The notes under the pieces were generated by a model, which had not been told where the DNA came from, did no database searches, and was given only the letters and a program-made list of their open reading frames with translations. Shown one piece after another: positions 44,199 to 55,026 of a DNA stretch of 64,000 nucleotides. Made by a program: the position numbers and the translations under genes. Within the stretch, counting starts at the first letter, position 1; each line of letters begins with the position of its first letter. The DNA lies in the NCBI RefSeq assembly GCF_026191355.1, contig NZ_JAPHOQ010000015.1, positions 1-64,000 on the forward strand, in the 5' to 3' direction. The DNA is from Legionella sheltonii. GTDB taxonomy: Bacteria > Pseudomonadota > Gammaproteobacteria > Legionellales > Legionellaceae.

Positions 44199-44388
44199 TA
44201 CTGCGCTTACAGCGGATCTAGACTGTATTCTACAGCAAAATAATAGTGAGTCCATTCCAATTTATATGGCACTAAATTATACTTGGCTGATACTTTTTCT
44301 ACTCTTTTTAACCCGGCATTGACTTAATGATCCTGAAGGGAGACTTGGGAAATAAAGAGGAGTTATCCATTTGATTTCGGAGAATGCT

Positions 44389-47300
44389 ATGCTGGAAAAG
44401 CAGATCATACAATTACCTGAAGGAATACGAGCTGCTATTAATCATGCCTATCGTGTTGATGAGTTATCATTGATAACAGAACTTTGTGAGAAAGCAACCT
44501 TAGGGCCACAGCAATTAATTGATATTAAAAATAGTGCAACAAAACTTGTTGAGTCAGTGCGAACTGATAGAAAAAAAAGTACGGGGATTGATTCATTTCT
44601 AACTGAATATGCCTTATCCAGTGATGAAGGGATTGCCCTCATGTGTCTGGCTGAAGCATTACTACGTGTTCCTGACAGCGCTACAATTGATAATTTAATC
44701 AAAGATAAATTATCTGGTGGCGATTGGAAATCCCATATAGGTCAAAGTGATTCATTTTTTGTAAATGCCACAACATGGGCTCTGATGCTTACAGGGAAAA
44801 TACTGACCCCAGAAAAGGCCCAAACGACATTATCTAAATCTTTGATGAAACTCGTTAATCGCAGTAGTGAGGCGGTAGTTAGAAAAGCCGTTGATAAAGC
44901 AATGAGAATTATGAGTAAACAATTTGTCATGGGACGAACCATAGATGAAGCATTAAACCGTGCTAAAAAGAAAGAAGCTCAAGGATATCGTTATTCTTAT
45001 GACATGTTAGGTGAGGCAGCGCTTACTTCGATTGATGCATCACGTTATTTTGAAGCATATAAAGCAGCAATTGAAGCAATTGGTAGACAGGCTGATAAAA
45101 ATTCAAATGTTTATAAACGGGCAGGGATCTCTATAAAACTTTCTGCATTACATCCACGTTATAATGAAAGCCAACATGAGCGAGTTATGGATGAGCTGCC
45201 ACCTAAACTGTTGGCTCTTGCTCGTTTGGCAAAAGATTATGACATCGCGCTAACTGTAGATGCGGAAGAATCTGAGCGTTTGGAGTTATCACTTGATGTA
45301 ATGGAGCGTGTTTTTAATGACTCCAGTTTAGATGGATGGAATGGCTTTGGATTGGCAGTCCAGTCTTATCAAAAACGAGCGTTTTATGTACTGGATTGGG
45401 TAGCCGCTCTAGCAAGAAGAAAACAACGTCGAATTATGGTGCGCTTGATTAAAGGCGCTTATTGGGATAGCGAAATTAAGAAAACACAAATGCAGGGCTT
45501 AAAAGAATACCCTGTTTTTACGCGTAAAGTGTTTACTGATGTTTCTTTTCAGGCTTGTGCGAAAAAAATATTAACCATGACGGATGCCATATATCCCCAG
45601 TTTGCGACACATAATGCTTATTCTGTAGCGATGATTTTAAATATTACTGGCGATTATCGAGATTTTGAGTTTCAGTGTTTACATGGAATGGGCAATGAAC
45701 TGTATCAACAAATCGTGCCGGCTGAGTGTCATGGTATTCCTTGTCGAATTTATGCTCCTGTAGGTAGTCATGAGGATTTACTTCCTTATTTGGTGCGTAG
45801 ATTATTAGAAAATGGAGCAAACTCTTCTTTCGTAAACCGAATCGTTGATGATAACGCGCCTATAAGTACCTTGGTTGAGGATCCTGTTGAAAAAGCCAAG
45901 TCATTATTGCACAAGATGAATCAAAATATTCCCTTGCCTGATGATGTGTTTCAACCCAATAGAAAAAACTCTAAAGGTTTTGATTTTACCGATCGAGCTG
46001 AGCGCGCCCTGTTGCAACAGAAGATGGCACAATTCAAGCTGCAGCAATGGACTTCAGAACCCATTATCGCAGGGAGCACCGCCCTAATAGGTGAAAAGCA
46101 ACGAATTGAATCCCCTCAACAAATTGAAAACGTTGTTGGAACGGTCCAAAATGCATCTCTTGGGGATGTAGATCAGGCTTTAGCAAAAGCAGAGCAGACC
46201 TTTCCAGTTTGGTCCGCTATGCCCGTTAAAGAAAGAGCTGCATGTCTTAATCGTTTTGCTGATTTATTGCAGGAAAACCAGGCCGAATTGATGACTATAG
46301 CATGTCTGGAAGCGGGTAAAACAATGAGTGACTGTATTGCTGAAGTGCGGGAGGCCGTTGATTTTTGTCGCTACTATGCTACTCAAGCACAGCAAATTTT
46401 GGCAGCTCCTTTGCGTTTATCGGGTTACACAGGCGAATTAAACGAGTTGAGTTTGCATCCACGGGGCATAGTGCTTTGTATTAGCCCATGGAATTTCCCT
46501 TTAGCGATTTTTACTGGCCAGATTGCTGCTGCTTTAGTAACAGGAAACTGTGCTATTGCAAAACCTGCAGAACAAACTCCATTAATTGCTGCATATACCA
46601 TTAAATTAATGCATCAAGCAGGAATTCCTATCGGCGCTGTACAATTACTTCCTGGCCCAGGCGAGACTATTGGCGCTGCATTGGTAGCTGATAAACGAAT
46701 TAAAGCAGTGTTATTTACGGGTTCAACCGATACTGCCAATCTGATTAATCAAACCTTGTCGACACGAGGCGGAGAAATTATTCCATTGATTGCTGAAACC
46801 GGTGGTCAAAATGCAATGATCGTTGATTCGTCTGCTTTATTAGAGCAAGTTGTTGTCGATGCTATTAATTCAGCTTTTGGTAGCGCAGGTCAAAGATGTT
46901 CTGCATTGAGGGTGTTATTTGTTCAGGAGGAGGTTTACCCAAGAACTATAGCGCTTTTAAAAGGGGCCATGGCGGAGCTGGTCGTAGGAGATCCACGCTG
47001 GCTGGTTACTGATATAGGTCCTGTTATAGACAAAGCGGCATTGTCGACGTTAAAAAATCATGTGGAAAATATGAAAAAACGTTTTGAAATTATTTACCAA
47101 TGCCCATTGGATGAATCCCTTGAATCAGGATATTTTATGCCACCAACCGCTATTGCAATTGATCATATCAATGCACTAGAAAAAGAAGTTTTCGGCCCAG
47201 TGTTGCATGTGATTCAATTTAAGCGTAAAGACCTTGATCAAGTTATCAAACAAATTAATGCAACCGGTTATGGTTTAACTCTGGGTATCCATAGCCGTAT

Positions 47301-47535
47301 TAATGAGACCGTTGAATACATCAGACAGAACGTTCATGCAGGGAACTGTTATGTGAACCGTAATATGATAGGGGCAGTTGTCGGTTTACAGCCCTTTGGC
47401 GGTGAGGGACTTTCGGGAACAGGTCCGAAAGCAGGTGGACCTAACTATCTAGTCCGACTATGTCACGAACGAACTTATACTGTGGATACCACTGCAGCTG
47501 GAGGCAATGCAAGTTTGATGTCCTTGCCTGATTAA
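44389..47535 (+). CDS. putA: Bifunctional proline dehydrogenase / P5C dehydrogenase
   Basis: Oxidises proline to glutamate in two steps. The N-terminal half is the FAD-dependent proline dehydrogenase barrel (SIKLSALHPRYNE, DAEESERLELSLDV, VRLIKGAYWDSEIK, QFATHNAYSV, FQCLHGMGNELY). The C-terminal half is an NAD aldehyde dehydrogenase (SPWNFPLAIFTGQIAAAL, FTGSTDTANLI, ETGGQNAMIVDSSA, FGSAGQRCSALRVLF). About 1048 residues; the N-terminal ribbon-helix-helix of trifunctional PutA is absent. The ATG at 44389 has GGAG upstream; an in-frame TTG at 44371 also follows GAGGAG. Confidence 0.96.
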   Translation: MLEKQIIQLPEGIRAAINHAYRVDELSLITELCEKATLGPQQLIDIKNSATKLVESVRTDRKKSTGIDSFLTEYALSSDEGIALMCLAEALLRVPDSATIDNLIKDKLSGGDWKSHIGQSDSFFVNATTWALMLTGKILTPEKAQTTLSKSLMKLVNRSSEAVVRKAVDKAMRIMSKQFVMGRTIDEALNRAKKKEAQGYRYSYDMLGEAALTSIDASRYFEAYKAAIEAIGRQADKNSNVYKRAGISIKLSALHPRYNESQHERVMDELPPKLLALARLAKDYDIALTVDAEESERLELSLDVMERVFNDSSLDGWNGFGLAVQSYQKRAFYVLDWVAALARRKQRRIMVRLIKGAYWDSEIKKTQMQGLKEYPVFTRKVFTDVSFQACAKKILTMTDAIYPQFATHNAYSVAMILNITGDYRDFEFQCLHGMGNELYQQIVPAECHGIPCRIYAPVGSHEDLLPYLVRRLLENGANSSFVNRIVDDNAPISTLVEDPVEKAKSLLHKMNQNIPLPDDVFQPNRKNSKGFDFTDRAERALLQQKMAQFKLQQWTSEPIIAGSTALIGEKQRIESPQQIENVVGTVQNASLGDVDQALAKAEQTFPVWSAMPVKERAACLNRFADLLQENQAELMTIACLEAGKTMSDCIAEVREAVDFCRYYATQAQQILAAPLRLSGYTGELNELSLHPRGIVLCISPWNFPLAIFTGQIAAALVTGNCAIAKPAEQTPLIAAYTIKLMHQAGIPIGAVQLLPGPGETIGAALVADKRIKAVLFTGSTDTANLINQTLSTRGGEIIPLIAETGGQNAMIVDSSALLEQVVVDAINSAFGSAGQRCSALRVLFVQEEVYPRTIALLKGAMAELVVGDPRWLVTDIGPVIDKAALSTLKNHVENMKKRFEIIYQCPLDESLESGYFMPPTAIAIDHINALEKEVFGPVLHVIQFKRKDLDQVIKQINATGYGLTLGIHSRINETVEYIRQNVHAGNCYVNRNMIGAVVGLQPFGGEGLSGTGPKAGGPNYLVRLCHERTYTVDTTAAGGNASLMSLPD

Positions 47536-47548
47536 TCGATATGCGAAT

Positions 47549-47604
47549 AAAAGAGATACTTTAAAGACGAGTTTAATCACTCTTTTAAAGTATCTCTTTT
47601 ATTT
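47549..47604 (+). terminator. Terminator after putA
   Basis: A long stem of about 18 bp (AAAAGAGATACTTTAAA / TTTAAAGTATCTCTTTT) followed by ATTTATAAT. It lies 13 bases after the putA stop. Confidence 0.85.
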
Positions 47605-47649
47605 ATAATGTAACATGAAGTTTCAACATGAGGATTAAGGGAGTAATTG

Positions 47650-47835
47650 ATGAACAAGCTACTCCTTGTACCCCACTTTATTTTAATTTCTATCTTATTT
47701 ATTTGGAATAATACCATCTTCGCAACGACGATTACATTTTCTCGTACACACCATTTTATGTCTTATAACGACGTGGGTGAGGGGATTTCTATTGATTTAT
47801 TTTTTATCCCCTCGCCCCTTTGGGGAGAGGGTTAG
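47650..47835 (+). CDS. Small hypothetical protein with signal-like N-terminus, doubtful
   Basis: The frame has GGGAG before its ATG and a hydrophobic start, MNKLLLVPHFILISILFIWN, ending near IFATT. The C-terminal codons run into a GC-rich repeat (47808-47845), so this may be the front of a gene cut off by the repeat. About 61 residues. No family recognised. Confidence 0.3.
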   Translation: MNKLLLVPHFILISILFIWNNTIFATTITFSRTHHFMSYNDVGEGISIDLFFIPSPLWGEG

Positions 47836-47845
47836 GGTGAGGGGG
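47808..47845. repeat. REP-like palindromic intergenic repeat
   Basis: CCCCTCGCCCCTTTGGGGAG followed by AGGGTTAGGGTGAGGGGG. Its base composition differs sharply from the surroundings. Repeats with CCCTCACCCTAACCCTCTCC cores are widespread in bacterial intergenic regions. Confidence 0.6.
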
Positions 47846-47878
47846 ATGTGAGAGGTTTATAAAATCAGTGTGTATACT

Positions 47879-49249
47879 CTAGTGTTTTTTAGCAAGGAAC
47901 CAAGGAATTAATACGAACATAATTAACCCACCGATTAAAAAGCTTTCAAAAATAAATACATTACCAATAGGTATTTGAGCGGGAGGTACAAAACCGATAA
48001 CAATTGCTGTAATGCAACAGAGAATTCCCATGATACATAATAACCACATGAATTTATTACCACCTGGCACGGTGTAACCACGATGTAGGTTTGGTTTACT
48101 GTATCTCAACTTAATGGCTGCAGCAAACATAAAGACATATACCAATAAGGCCATTTGCGCACAAAGATCACTTAACATCCAGTAAGCTGCATTAATTGAA
48201 TCTAACAAAATAAAAGCCGTGCTTAAAATGGTAAAAATAATAGCCTGTGCAAAAAGAATAGTTGTTGGAGCGCCATATTTATTAGTATGGGCGAATTTAA
48301 CAGGTAAAGAGCCGTCACGTGCTGAAACCATTAATCCTTTTGTAGGGCCAATAATCCATGCTGAAACCCCACTGAGACCACCTAAAATAATTAAAATAGC
48401 AATAATTGAAGTCATCCAGGGCATATGATACGAATTAAAAAAAACTGCATAAGCGTCAATAAGACCCGATACAACGCTTAAACTTTCATTAGGGACTACA
48501 ACCATAATGGCTATGGAGCCTAGAGAAAGCGTAGAAATGACCAAAATAGTTGAATAAAAAAGGGCTTTTGGATAATCCCTTTGGGGATTTTTTACTTCTT
48601 CAGCATGAACTGCGGACATTTCCATCCCAAGAAGTCCAAATAAAACCACGGCAAATAATGATAAATTACCCAAAGAACTGAAGTCCGGTAACCATGTTTT
48701 TGGATAGCCAACAACCATAGGTTTTCCTTGAGCAGCCCAAAGTATTGCTAAAACGATAATAAAAAGCATGGGAAATATGGTGCCTATTGTGGCTCCAATT
48801 GTGCTCATGATACTTGACACTTTCATTCCAAAACAATTGAGTATCGTAAACAACCAAAACAGAGCAAGTACCGTACCTAACAAATAATACTTGTTATTTC
48901 CTAATTCAGGGGCAATTAAATAGGATAGGGTGGCCGCGATAAAGGCAAGTATCGTTGGATACCAAACCACATTATATATCCACTGAAGCCAAATAGTAAT
49001 AAAGGCCGCTCGTTTCCCGAATGCTTCACGAACCCATACATAGATTCCACCTGTTTCTGGATAGGTAGTGGCTAATTCAGCAGCCACTAAAGAGACAGGA
49101 ATGAAAAAAGCAAATGCGGCAACAACATAATAAGAGACTAATGTAAGGCCGAGTTTGGCACTAATAGGCAAAGTACGTAAGCTATCCACAGCAATGACGT
49201 TAATCATTACCAAAGAAAAAACGCTTAGAACCTTTTTAGGTTGATTCAT
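47879..49249 (-). CDS. APC superfamily amino-acid permease (GadC-like)
   Basis: A 456-residue inner membrane transporter with about 12 hydrophobic segments. The APC signature is seen at SLVAAELATTYPETGGIYVWVREAFGKRAAF (residues about 52-84), with GLLGMEMSAVHAEEVKNPQRDYPKAL near 208 and SGVSAWIIGPTKGLMVSARDGSLP near 295. The sequence is closest in style to the glutamate:GABA antiporter group, but the substrate cannot be fixed. It stands alone, upstream of nothing co-directional, next to acnA. Confidence 0.88.
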   Translation of the reverse strand: MNQPKKVLSVFSLVMINVIAVDSLRTLPISAKLGLTLVSYYVVAAFAFFIPVSLVAAELATTYPETGGIYVWVREAFGKRAAFITIWLQWIYNVVWYPTILAFIAATLSYLIAPELGNNKYYLLGTVLALFWLFTILNCFGMKVSSIMSTIGATIGTIFPMLFIIVLAILWAAQGKPMVVGYPKTWLPDFSSLGNLSLFAVVLFGLLGMEMSAVHAEEVKNPQRDYPKALFYSTILVISTLSLGSIAIMVVVPNESLSVVSGLIDAYAVFFNSYHMPWMTSIIAILIILGGLSGVSAWIIGPTKGLMVSARDGSLPVKFAHTNKYGAPTTILFAQAIIFTILSTAFILLDSINAAYWMLSDLCAQMALLVYVFMFAAAIKLRYSKPNLHRGYTVPGGNKFMWLLCIMGILCCITAIVIGFVPPAQIPIGNVFIFESFLIGGLIMFVLIPWFLAKKH

Positions 49250-49397
49250 GATTAATCCTTAACAAATGCGGTCTAACCAAACCGCGAATAACTTTGGATG
49301 CCAGTGCTATTGTCATTTATGAAATTTAAATAAAAAAATAGGATTGGATTTTAACTCAAACAAACGGTGAGTATATCGAAATAATTTGCTGATGCAG

Positions 49398-49420
49398 CAG
49401 TTGGGCCAAAGACCCAACTG
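49398..49420 (-). terminator. Hairpin after acnA
   Basis: An 8-bp stem (CAGTTGGG / CCCAACTG) with a 7-base loop 20 bases after the acnA stop. No U-run follows, so it is a weak terminator or a stabilising hairpin. Confidence 0.5.
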
Positions 49421-49439
49421 AGAATATATCATGATCATA

Positions 49440-52115
49440 TCAAGCACACAGATTTCTGAGAACGTATTGCAGAATACCACCATTTTTATAATATTCTAAT
49501 TCGTCTGCAGTATCGATGCGGCATAATGCTTTAATTTGTTCGACTTGACCATTGGTTCGTTCAATGGTGACTGGAACCATGGAGCCAGGTTTTAAAGAAT
49601 CAGATACATCAATACTAATACGCTCATCTCCCTTTAACTCCAATGTTTTACGTGTCATCCCATCACAAAACTGTAATGGTAAAACCCCCATGCCAATTAA
49701 ATTCGAACGGTGAATACGTTCAAAACTTTCAGTAATTACTGCTTTGACGCCAAGTAAATTGGTTCCTTTTGCCGCCCAATCTCTTGAAGATCCTGTACCA
49801 TATTCTTTACCTGCAATGACCACAAGATCATGATGATCGTTTTGATAAAGCATTGCTGCATCATAAATGGGCATTACCTCACCTGAAGGAATATAACGTG
49901 TGATACCGCCTTCTTGGCCTGGAGTCATTTCATTACGGATACGGATATTAGCAAAAGTACCGCGCATCATTACTTCATGGTTCCCGCGGCGAGAGCCATA
50001 AGAGTTAAATTCTTTTTCATCAACTCCTTTGGATTTTAAATAAAGTCCTGCAGGAGAGTTAGCCTTAATTGAACCAGCTGGAGAGATGTGATCCGTTGTA
50101 ATCGAGTCACCAAATAAAGCAAGAATATACGCTTGTTTAATCGGCTTAATTGGTTCTGGCTTTATTTTTAAGTTATCAAAAAAGGGTGGATGCTGAATGT
50201 AGGTTGAATGAGCGTCCCATTCATAAGTTTTTCCACTGCTTGTTTTAATCGCTTGCCAGTGTTCATCACCAAGAAAGACTTCTGCATATTCTTTGCGGAA
50301 CATTCCACCAGTTACTTTAGATACTTCAGCCGCAATTTCGGCATTAGAAGGCCAAATATCCTTCAAATACACATCATTGCCCTTATTGTCTTTACCTATA
50401 GGATCTTTGCTTAAATCAATGGTCGTGGTACCGCAAAGAGCATAAGCAACTACTAGCGGAGGTGACGCTAACCAGTTTGCTCTAACTTGAGGATGTACAC
50501 GTCCTTCAAAATTACGGTTTCCTGATAAAACAGCGGAAACAACGAGATCATTATCACTAACACTGTGAGAAATTGCATCAGGAAGCGGGCCAGAATTACC
50601 AATACATGTAGTACAACCGTAACCTACCAAATTAAACCCTAATTGATCTAAATAAGATTGTAACCCGGCTTGTTTGAGATAATCTGTTACTACTTTTGAA
50701 CCAGGTGCTAAAGAAGATTTTACCCAAGGCTTGCGTTGTAACCCCTTTTCAATTGCTTTTTTAGCCACTAATCCTGCAGCCATAAGGACGCTCGGATTCG
50801 ATGTATTCGTGCAACTGGTTATCGCAGCAATAACTACATGACCGTGTTTCATTTTAAAATCATGATTTTTAACTGCAAAAGAAGAGTCTTTTTCTTGTTC
50901 TTTTCCAGCTTCTTTGAGAAACGTATTAAACTCAATAGGTAAAGTACTTAAAGTGACTTTATCTTGAGGGCGTTTAGGACCCGCTAATGAGGGGACGATG
51001 GTACTTAAATCAAGTTCTAAAGTGTCAGTGAATATAGGATCTTCGCTGTCTTTTTCATACCACATTCCTTGCGCTTTAGCATAAGCTTCAACCAAGGCAA
51101 CGGTATGTTTGTCACGTCCAGTTAGCTCAAGATACCGTATTGTTTCTTTGTCGACTGGGAAAAATCCACATGTAGCTCCATATTCAGGTGCCATATTAGA
51201 GATTGTGGCGCGATCAGCAAGCGGTAAATCACTTAAACCGGGGCCATAAAATTCAACAAATTTACCTACAACGCCTTTTTTTCTAAGCATCTGGGTCACT
51301 GTAAGCACCAGGTCCGTTGCGGTAATGCCTTCTTTCATCTTGCCATGCAATTTGAAGCCAATCACTTCAGGAATCAACATGGAGACCGGCTGACCCAACA
51401 TCGCTGCTTCTGCCTCAATACCACCAACTCCCCATCCCAGTACACCTAGACCATTAATCATCGTTGTATGAGAGTCTGTACCAACTAAAGTATCTGGATA
51501 CGCATATAAAGTTCCGTTATCGCTACTGCTCCATACAGTTTTTCCCAAATACTCAAGATTTACTTGGTGACAAATACCTGTTCCAGGAGGCACGACTTGA
51601 AAATTATCAAAAGCTTTTTGACCCCAGCGTAAAAATTCATAGCGTTCGTTATTTCGCTTCATCTCAATTTCAGTATTCACTGTTAACGCATCGGTGCTTC
51701 CAAATTTGTCAACCATCACTGAGTGATCAATCACTAAATCAACAGGGGATAAAGGAGAGATTTTATCAGGGTTTCCACCCAGTTGCGCGATGGCATTGCG
51801 CATTGCTGCCAAATCAACTACCGCTGGAACTCCTGTGAAGTCCTGCATCAATACACGCGCGGGTCTAAAGGCAATTTCGTGTTGGGAAGTTTTATTTTCT
51901 AGCCAGTCTGCGATCGCTTTAATATCTTTAGTTGTTACTGTGTTATCGTCCTCAAAACGTAATAAATTTTCAAGAAGGACTTTAAGCGAGTAAGGAAGTC
52001 GACTTATTCCCTTGAAGTTTTTTTGTTCGACTTCTTTAAGGCTATAATAATGATATGTTTTTCCATCTACATGCAATTGAGATTTTGTTGATAAGCTGTC
52101 ACGACCTACTTTCAT
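49440..52115 (-). CDS. acnA: Aconitate hydratase A
   Basis: The TCA-cycle enzyme interconverting citrate and isocitrate with a [4Fe-4S] cluster. At 891 residues it has the AcnA/IRP1 length. Seen: [50 protein letters not shown], the cluster ligands in [15 protein letters not shown] and [13 protein letters not shown], and in the C-terminal swivel domain [21 protein letters not shown] and [21 protein letters not shown]. Alone, with AAGGAG upstream of the start. Confidence 0.97.
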   Translation of the reverse strand: MKVGRDSLSTKSQLHVDGKTYHYYSLKEVEQKNFKGISRLPYSLKVLLENLLRFEDDNTVTTKDIKAIADWLENKTSQHEIAFRPARVLMQDFTGVPAVVDLAAMRNAIAQLGGNPDKISPLSPVDLVIDHSVMVDKFGSTDALTVNTEIEMKRNNERYEFLRWGQKAFDNFQVVPPGTGICHQVNLEYLGKTVWSSSDNGTLYAYPDTLVGTDSHTTMINGLGVLGWGVGGIEAEAAMLGQPVSMLIPEVIGFKLHGKMKEGITATDLVLTVTQMLRKKGVVGKFVEFYGPGLSDLPLADRATISNMAPEYGATCGFFPVDKETIRYLELTGRDKHTVALVEAYAKAQGMWYEKDSEDPIFTDTLELDLSTIVPSLAGPKRPQDKVTLSTLPIEFNTFLKEAGKEQEKDSSFAVKNHDFKMKHGHVVIAAITSCTNTSNPSVLMAAGLVAKKAIEKGLQRKPWVKSSLAPGSKVVTDYLKQAGLQSYLDQLGFNLVGYGCTTCIGNSGPLPDAISHSVSDNDLVVSAVLSGNRNFEGRVHPQVRANWLASPPLVVAYALCGTTTIDLSKDPIGKDNKGNDVYLKDIWPSNAEIAAEVSKVTGGMFRKEYAEVFLGDEHWQAIKTSSGKTYEWDAHSTYIQHPPFFDNLKIKPEPIKPIKQAYILALFGDSITTDHISPAGSIKANSPAGLYLKSKGVDEKEFNSYGSRRGNHEVMMRGTFANIRIRNEMTPGQEGGITRYIPSGEVMPIYDAAMLYQNDHHDLVVIAGKEYGTGSSRDWAAKGTNLLGVKAVITESFERIHRSNLIGMGVLPLQFCDGMTRKTLELKGDERISIDVSDSLKPGSMVPVTIERTNGQVEQIKALCRIDTADELEYYKNGGILQYVLRNLCA

Positions 52116-52201
52116 TTAAGGAGCTCCTAAAATCAAAAACTGAATGATAGCTCAATTTTAAGAAAATTCCATGAGATCTGATGAAATTAGGCCTGAACTT
52201 T

Positions 52202-52825
52202 TTAGAACGCCATAGTGCTCAACTGAGGAGTATATTGTTGATCCTCATCAAACTTTGGATCAATTACTCGAGCTCCAGCTTCAAAAATTACTTTCTCTTC
52301 CTCTTTTTTGGTTGATGGGTCAAGAGAATTTGGATTTAATAAAGAAAATAATCCAGGAGCCAAAATACTAATACCAATAGGGAGCAAGATAGCTGTAAAC
52401 AGGGGATTCACAAAAAGTGTTGCAATGGATGCCAAGATCAGCGCAGCACCTAAAATGGTCGCAGCAAGTGATATGTTGTGCCGAATAGGCTCTTGAGTTA
52501 CCTCAGTAACACCTACGATGTAATAATTTTTAGAGTCAAAGTAAATTCTTAAATGATTAGGCGTTTCTTTTGGTTTGGAGAGACAATCGAGTAACGTTTT
52601 AGCAAACCGATGATATTGATCGATTATTCTTTGTTGTTCATAAGGATCAGAAGTTTCTCTGAGGGCCTTCTCAAAATCCACGATTCGATCCTCTAGCAGG
52701 ATAAAAAAAGCCTCTTTATCTGTGTTTGCTTTGTTCTTCAATAAGTCTTTCGCCTGTTTGATTTCCAACATAACTAATTCATGCGTGTATTTTTTAGAAA
52801 AAAATGACTTAGAATACATGTTCAT
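52202..52825 (-). CDS. Hypothetical protein with two membrane segments
   Basis: The family is not recognised. The 207 residues divide into a charged helical N-terminal half, two adjacent hydrophobic helices (ISLAATILGAALILASIATLF and PLFTAILLPIGISILAPGLF, residues about 118-160) and a polar C-terminal tail. No signal peptide. This hairpin-membrane layout with cytosolic ends occurs in many Legionella effectors, but the sequence alone does not establish secretion. Confidence 0.65.
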   Translation of the reverse strand: MNMYSKSFFSKKYTHELVMLEIKQAKDLLKNKANTDKEAFFILLEDRIVDFEKALRETSDPYEQQRIIDQYHRFAKTLLDCLSKPKETPNHLRIYFDSKNYYIVGVTEVTQEPIRHNISLAATILGAALILASIATLFVNPLFTAILLPIGISILAPGLFSLLNPNSLDPSTKKEEEKVIFEAGARVIDPKFDEDQQYTPQLSTMAF

Positions 52826-53001
52826 TGTCCTTTAAATATTAGTGAGCGTAGATTAGCATTATTGATTTGTTCCAAAATAGACCTTTTAGGTGAATTTACA
52901 CTCAAGAAATATTTTTTTACAAAATTTTGATGATTACAATTTAAGTTATCAATTGGTACGAATATTGCTTTCCAATAATCAAAATTATGGAGAGCGTTAG
53001 A

Positions 53002-54459
53002 ATGACCGACTTGAATAATGTACTATCCAATTTATCTGGTGTTGCTGACCTTTTCTCTAATAATGAGTCAAGTGAAACTGCGATAAATGGCGAAATATTG
53101 GCAGAATCAGTAGGAACATATCAAAATGATAATCAAAATCCTCTGTCAACCATCGATTTCAATGATTCGAATGCCTTTATTTTATTATTAACACATGTTG
53201 TAGAAAAAATATCTAATTATCAGGAAAATTCTTCAACTCCAGAAGAACTTCAGCTGCCTCCATCAGAAACAATTAATTCGGAATCAGACGATGTTTCCGA
53301 AGATAAAAATGTACAGGAAACAATAACTGAAATGGAAAATAATGTTGCTGTTTCTTGGATTAATTCTCACTATTATCGGCAGGAAATTGAAATAAATCAG
53401 AGCAATGCAGAACCGAAAGATAATCCATTGGATTTGTTAAATAGCGCATCACTCACAAAGCAAGATGATGAAAAAACCTTACCCAAGTTAGTACCAGTTA
53501 TAGAAACTGAAACACTGCATGATGAAATCGGTTCTAAAAATAATGTTTTGTTCGAAGAGATAAAACAACAAGATAAACATGAAAGTGACATCCAGCAACA
53601 ACGACCCATTTTGGTTGAAGTTAAGGATAATCTACTGAATGATACCGATCAGATTTTAAATGCTGACCGTGATCCATTTATTAAAAATACAATGTTAAAG
53701 TCTCAAGAACCTGTTGAAAACGGAGTAGATACTTCAAGTATTCCGCTATCTCATCTTAAAAATATAGAATTAATGAAATCAAATTTACCGTTAGAAGCTA
53801 AATTCACCTATTTAGAAAACCCAGTAGAACTTAAAAAAACGGAGGAATTCTTTTCATTTCAACCACTAATTAAAGAAAAGGAAGAAACACTACCTCTTCT
53901 TATACCGAAACTGACAAGTGAAAATGCTGTTGGGACGGAATACCAATCCATTGCTCATAACTTAACAAATGAAGTACATTTTGCTCTACCCAGGGAGATA
54001 GAAAACAGGGAAGCCCCTCTCGAGAAGACACCTCAATCATTAACGATACCCATGGAAATAGATAAACCCGAATGGTCAAAACAATTTTCCGAGCATATTA
54101 TTTGGCTTGGTCAACAAGAAATTAAGAGTGCTGTAATTAAAATACATCCTGAGGATTTAGGTCCGCTAGAAATTAATATTAAGGTGATAAATGATACAGC
54201 TACGGTAAATATAATCACCCATAATGATCATATTCGAGACATTGTTGATCAATCATTGCCTAGATTACAGGCGATGATGGCTGAGCAAGGTTTAAATTTA
54301 TCTGAGGTGCAAATTGATTCTGAAGCCAATCCACGTCAGTTTTCTCAGCAAAATAATAAAGACCAAGAGCAACTAAATCACCCATTTGAGGAGGAAGTTG
54401 GAGTAACCCCCTTAAGAAGTAAAGAAAGACTTAAGGGATTAGTCGATTATTTTGCCTAA
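53002..54459 (+). CDS. fliK: Flagellar hook-length control protein
   Basis: A 485-residue protein with a long, low-similarity acidic N-terminal part and the conserved FliK C-terminal domain (Flg_hook) at about residues 360-445: QQEIKSAVIKIHPEDLGPLEINIKV, then LPRLQAMMAEQGLNLSEVQID. It measures hook length and switches export specificity of the flagellar type III system. The ATG at 53002 has GGAGA upstream; an ATG at 52987 is also in frame. No other flagellar gene is adjacent. Confidence 0.88.
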   Translation: MTDLNNVLSNLSGVADLFSNNESSETAINGEILAESVGTYQNDNQNPLSTIDFNDSNAFILLLTHVVEKISNYQENSSTPEELQLPPSETINSESDDVSEDKNVQETITEMENNVAVSWINSHYYRQEIEINQSNAEPKDNPLDLLNSASLTKQDDEKTLPKLVPVIETETLHDEIGSKNNVLFEEIKQQDKHESDIQQQRPILVEVKDNLLNDTDQILNADRDPFIKNTMLKSQEPVENGVDTSSIPLSHLKNIELMKSNLPLEAKFTYLENPVELKKTEEFFSFQPLIKEKEETLPLLIPKLTSENAVGTEYQSIAHNLTNEVHFALPREIENREAPLEKTPQSLTIPMEIDKPEWSKQFSEHIIWLGQQEIKSAVIKIHPEDLGPLEINIKVINDTATVNIITHNDHIRDIVDQSLPRLQAMMAEQGLNLSEVQIDSEANPRQFSQQNNKDQEQLNHPFEEEVGVTPLRSKERLKGLVDYFA

Positions 54460-54498
54460 GAATTCACGTGATCACGAGTGTAGCGAAGAGACCCACTA

Positions 54499-54532
54499 TC
54501 GTAACATGGTGCTACTGCATGGAGATCCCTCG
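54499..54532 (+). repeat. Dispersed intergenic repeat, copy 3
   Basis: TCGTAACATGGTGCTACTGC then ATGGAGATCCCTCG. It shares its core with 10513-10547 (reverse) and 16305-16338. All three lie between genes. Confidence 0.5.
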
Positions 54533-54630
54533 GGATGCCAGGAATGAGAACACTGCCACTGGATGATGGCGGACGCTAACTCTCGGGGCGATGTGCTCTG
54601 TGCACACCTTGTTTTTATAAAAACGTTTTA

Positions 54631-54948
54631 TTATCGGCACATTCTTCTACAACGAATAACACGACCACTCCAGCGATCAATAAGACAACTTCTGCGACAG
54701 CCATGTCCTACATATCTCCAGGGGGTCCAGACCAGATTCCTATGATGACGATGATAATAATATGGAGGTGGTTCATAATAGCCGCCAGAATGATATCCAA
54801 TAAAATAAGCAAGCTGCTGGCCGGGTAGTTGTGAAGGTGGCGAATCTGCTTTAACCAGGCTGCTGTAGAAAAAACCTATAAGGAGGGTAACGGAGAGTAG
54901 AATACGCGTAACCATTTTGTAACTTTGGATGCTAACCTTTTCCATCAT
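54631..54948 (-). CDS. Small secreted basic protein
   Basis: The product has about 105 residues with a signal peptide (MVTRILLSVTLLIGFFYSS, ending near VKA; the start may be this ATG at 54915). The mature part is Tyr/Pro/His-rich (GYYEPPPYYYHRHHRN) and ends in a basic, four-Cys tail (CRRSCLIDRWSGRVIRCRRMC). No known domain. It is convergent with fliK. The Cys-Arg tail suggests a disulfide-stabilised envelope protein. Confidence 0.65.
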   Translation of the reverse strand: MMEKVSIQSYKMVTRILLSVTLLIGFFYSSLVKADSPPSQLPGQQLAYFIGYHSGGYYEPPPYYYHRHHRNLVWTPWRYVGHGCRRSCLIDRWSGRVIRCRRMCR

Positions 54949-55026
54949 GCAACCCCATCTTTTTGTTGTTACATTATGAATTATAGATTATAAATCATTT
55001 TCATGAGCAATTTTTGGATTTCATAT

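Noticed and set aside
51464..51838. A 124-residue reading frame antisense to acnA
   Set aside because: It lies fully inside aconitase on the other strand and has no independent support.
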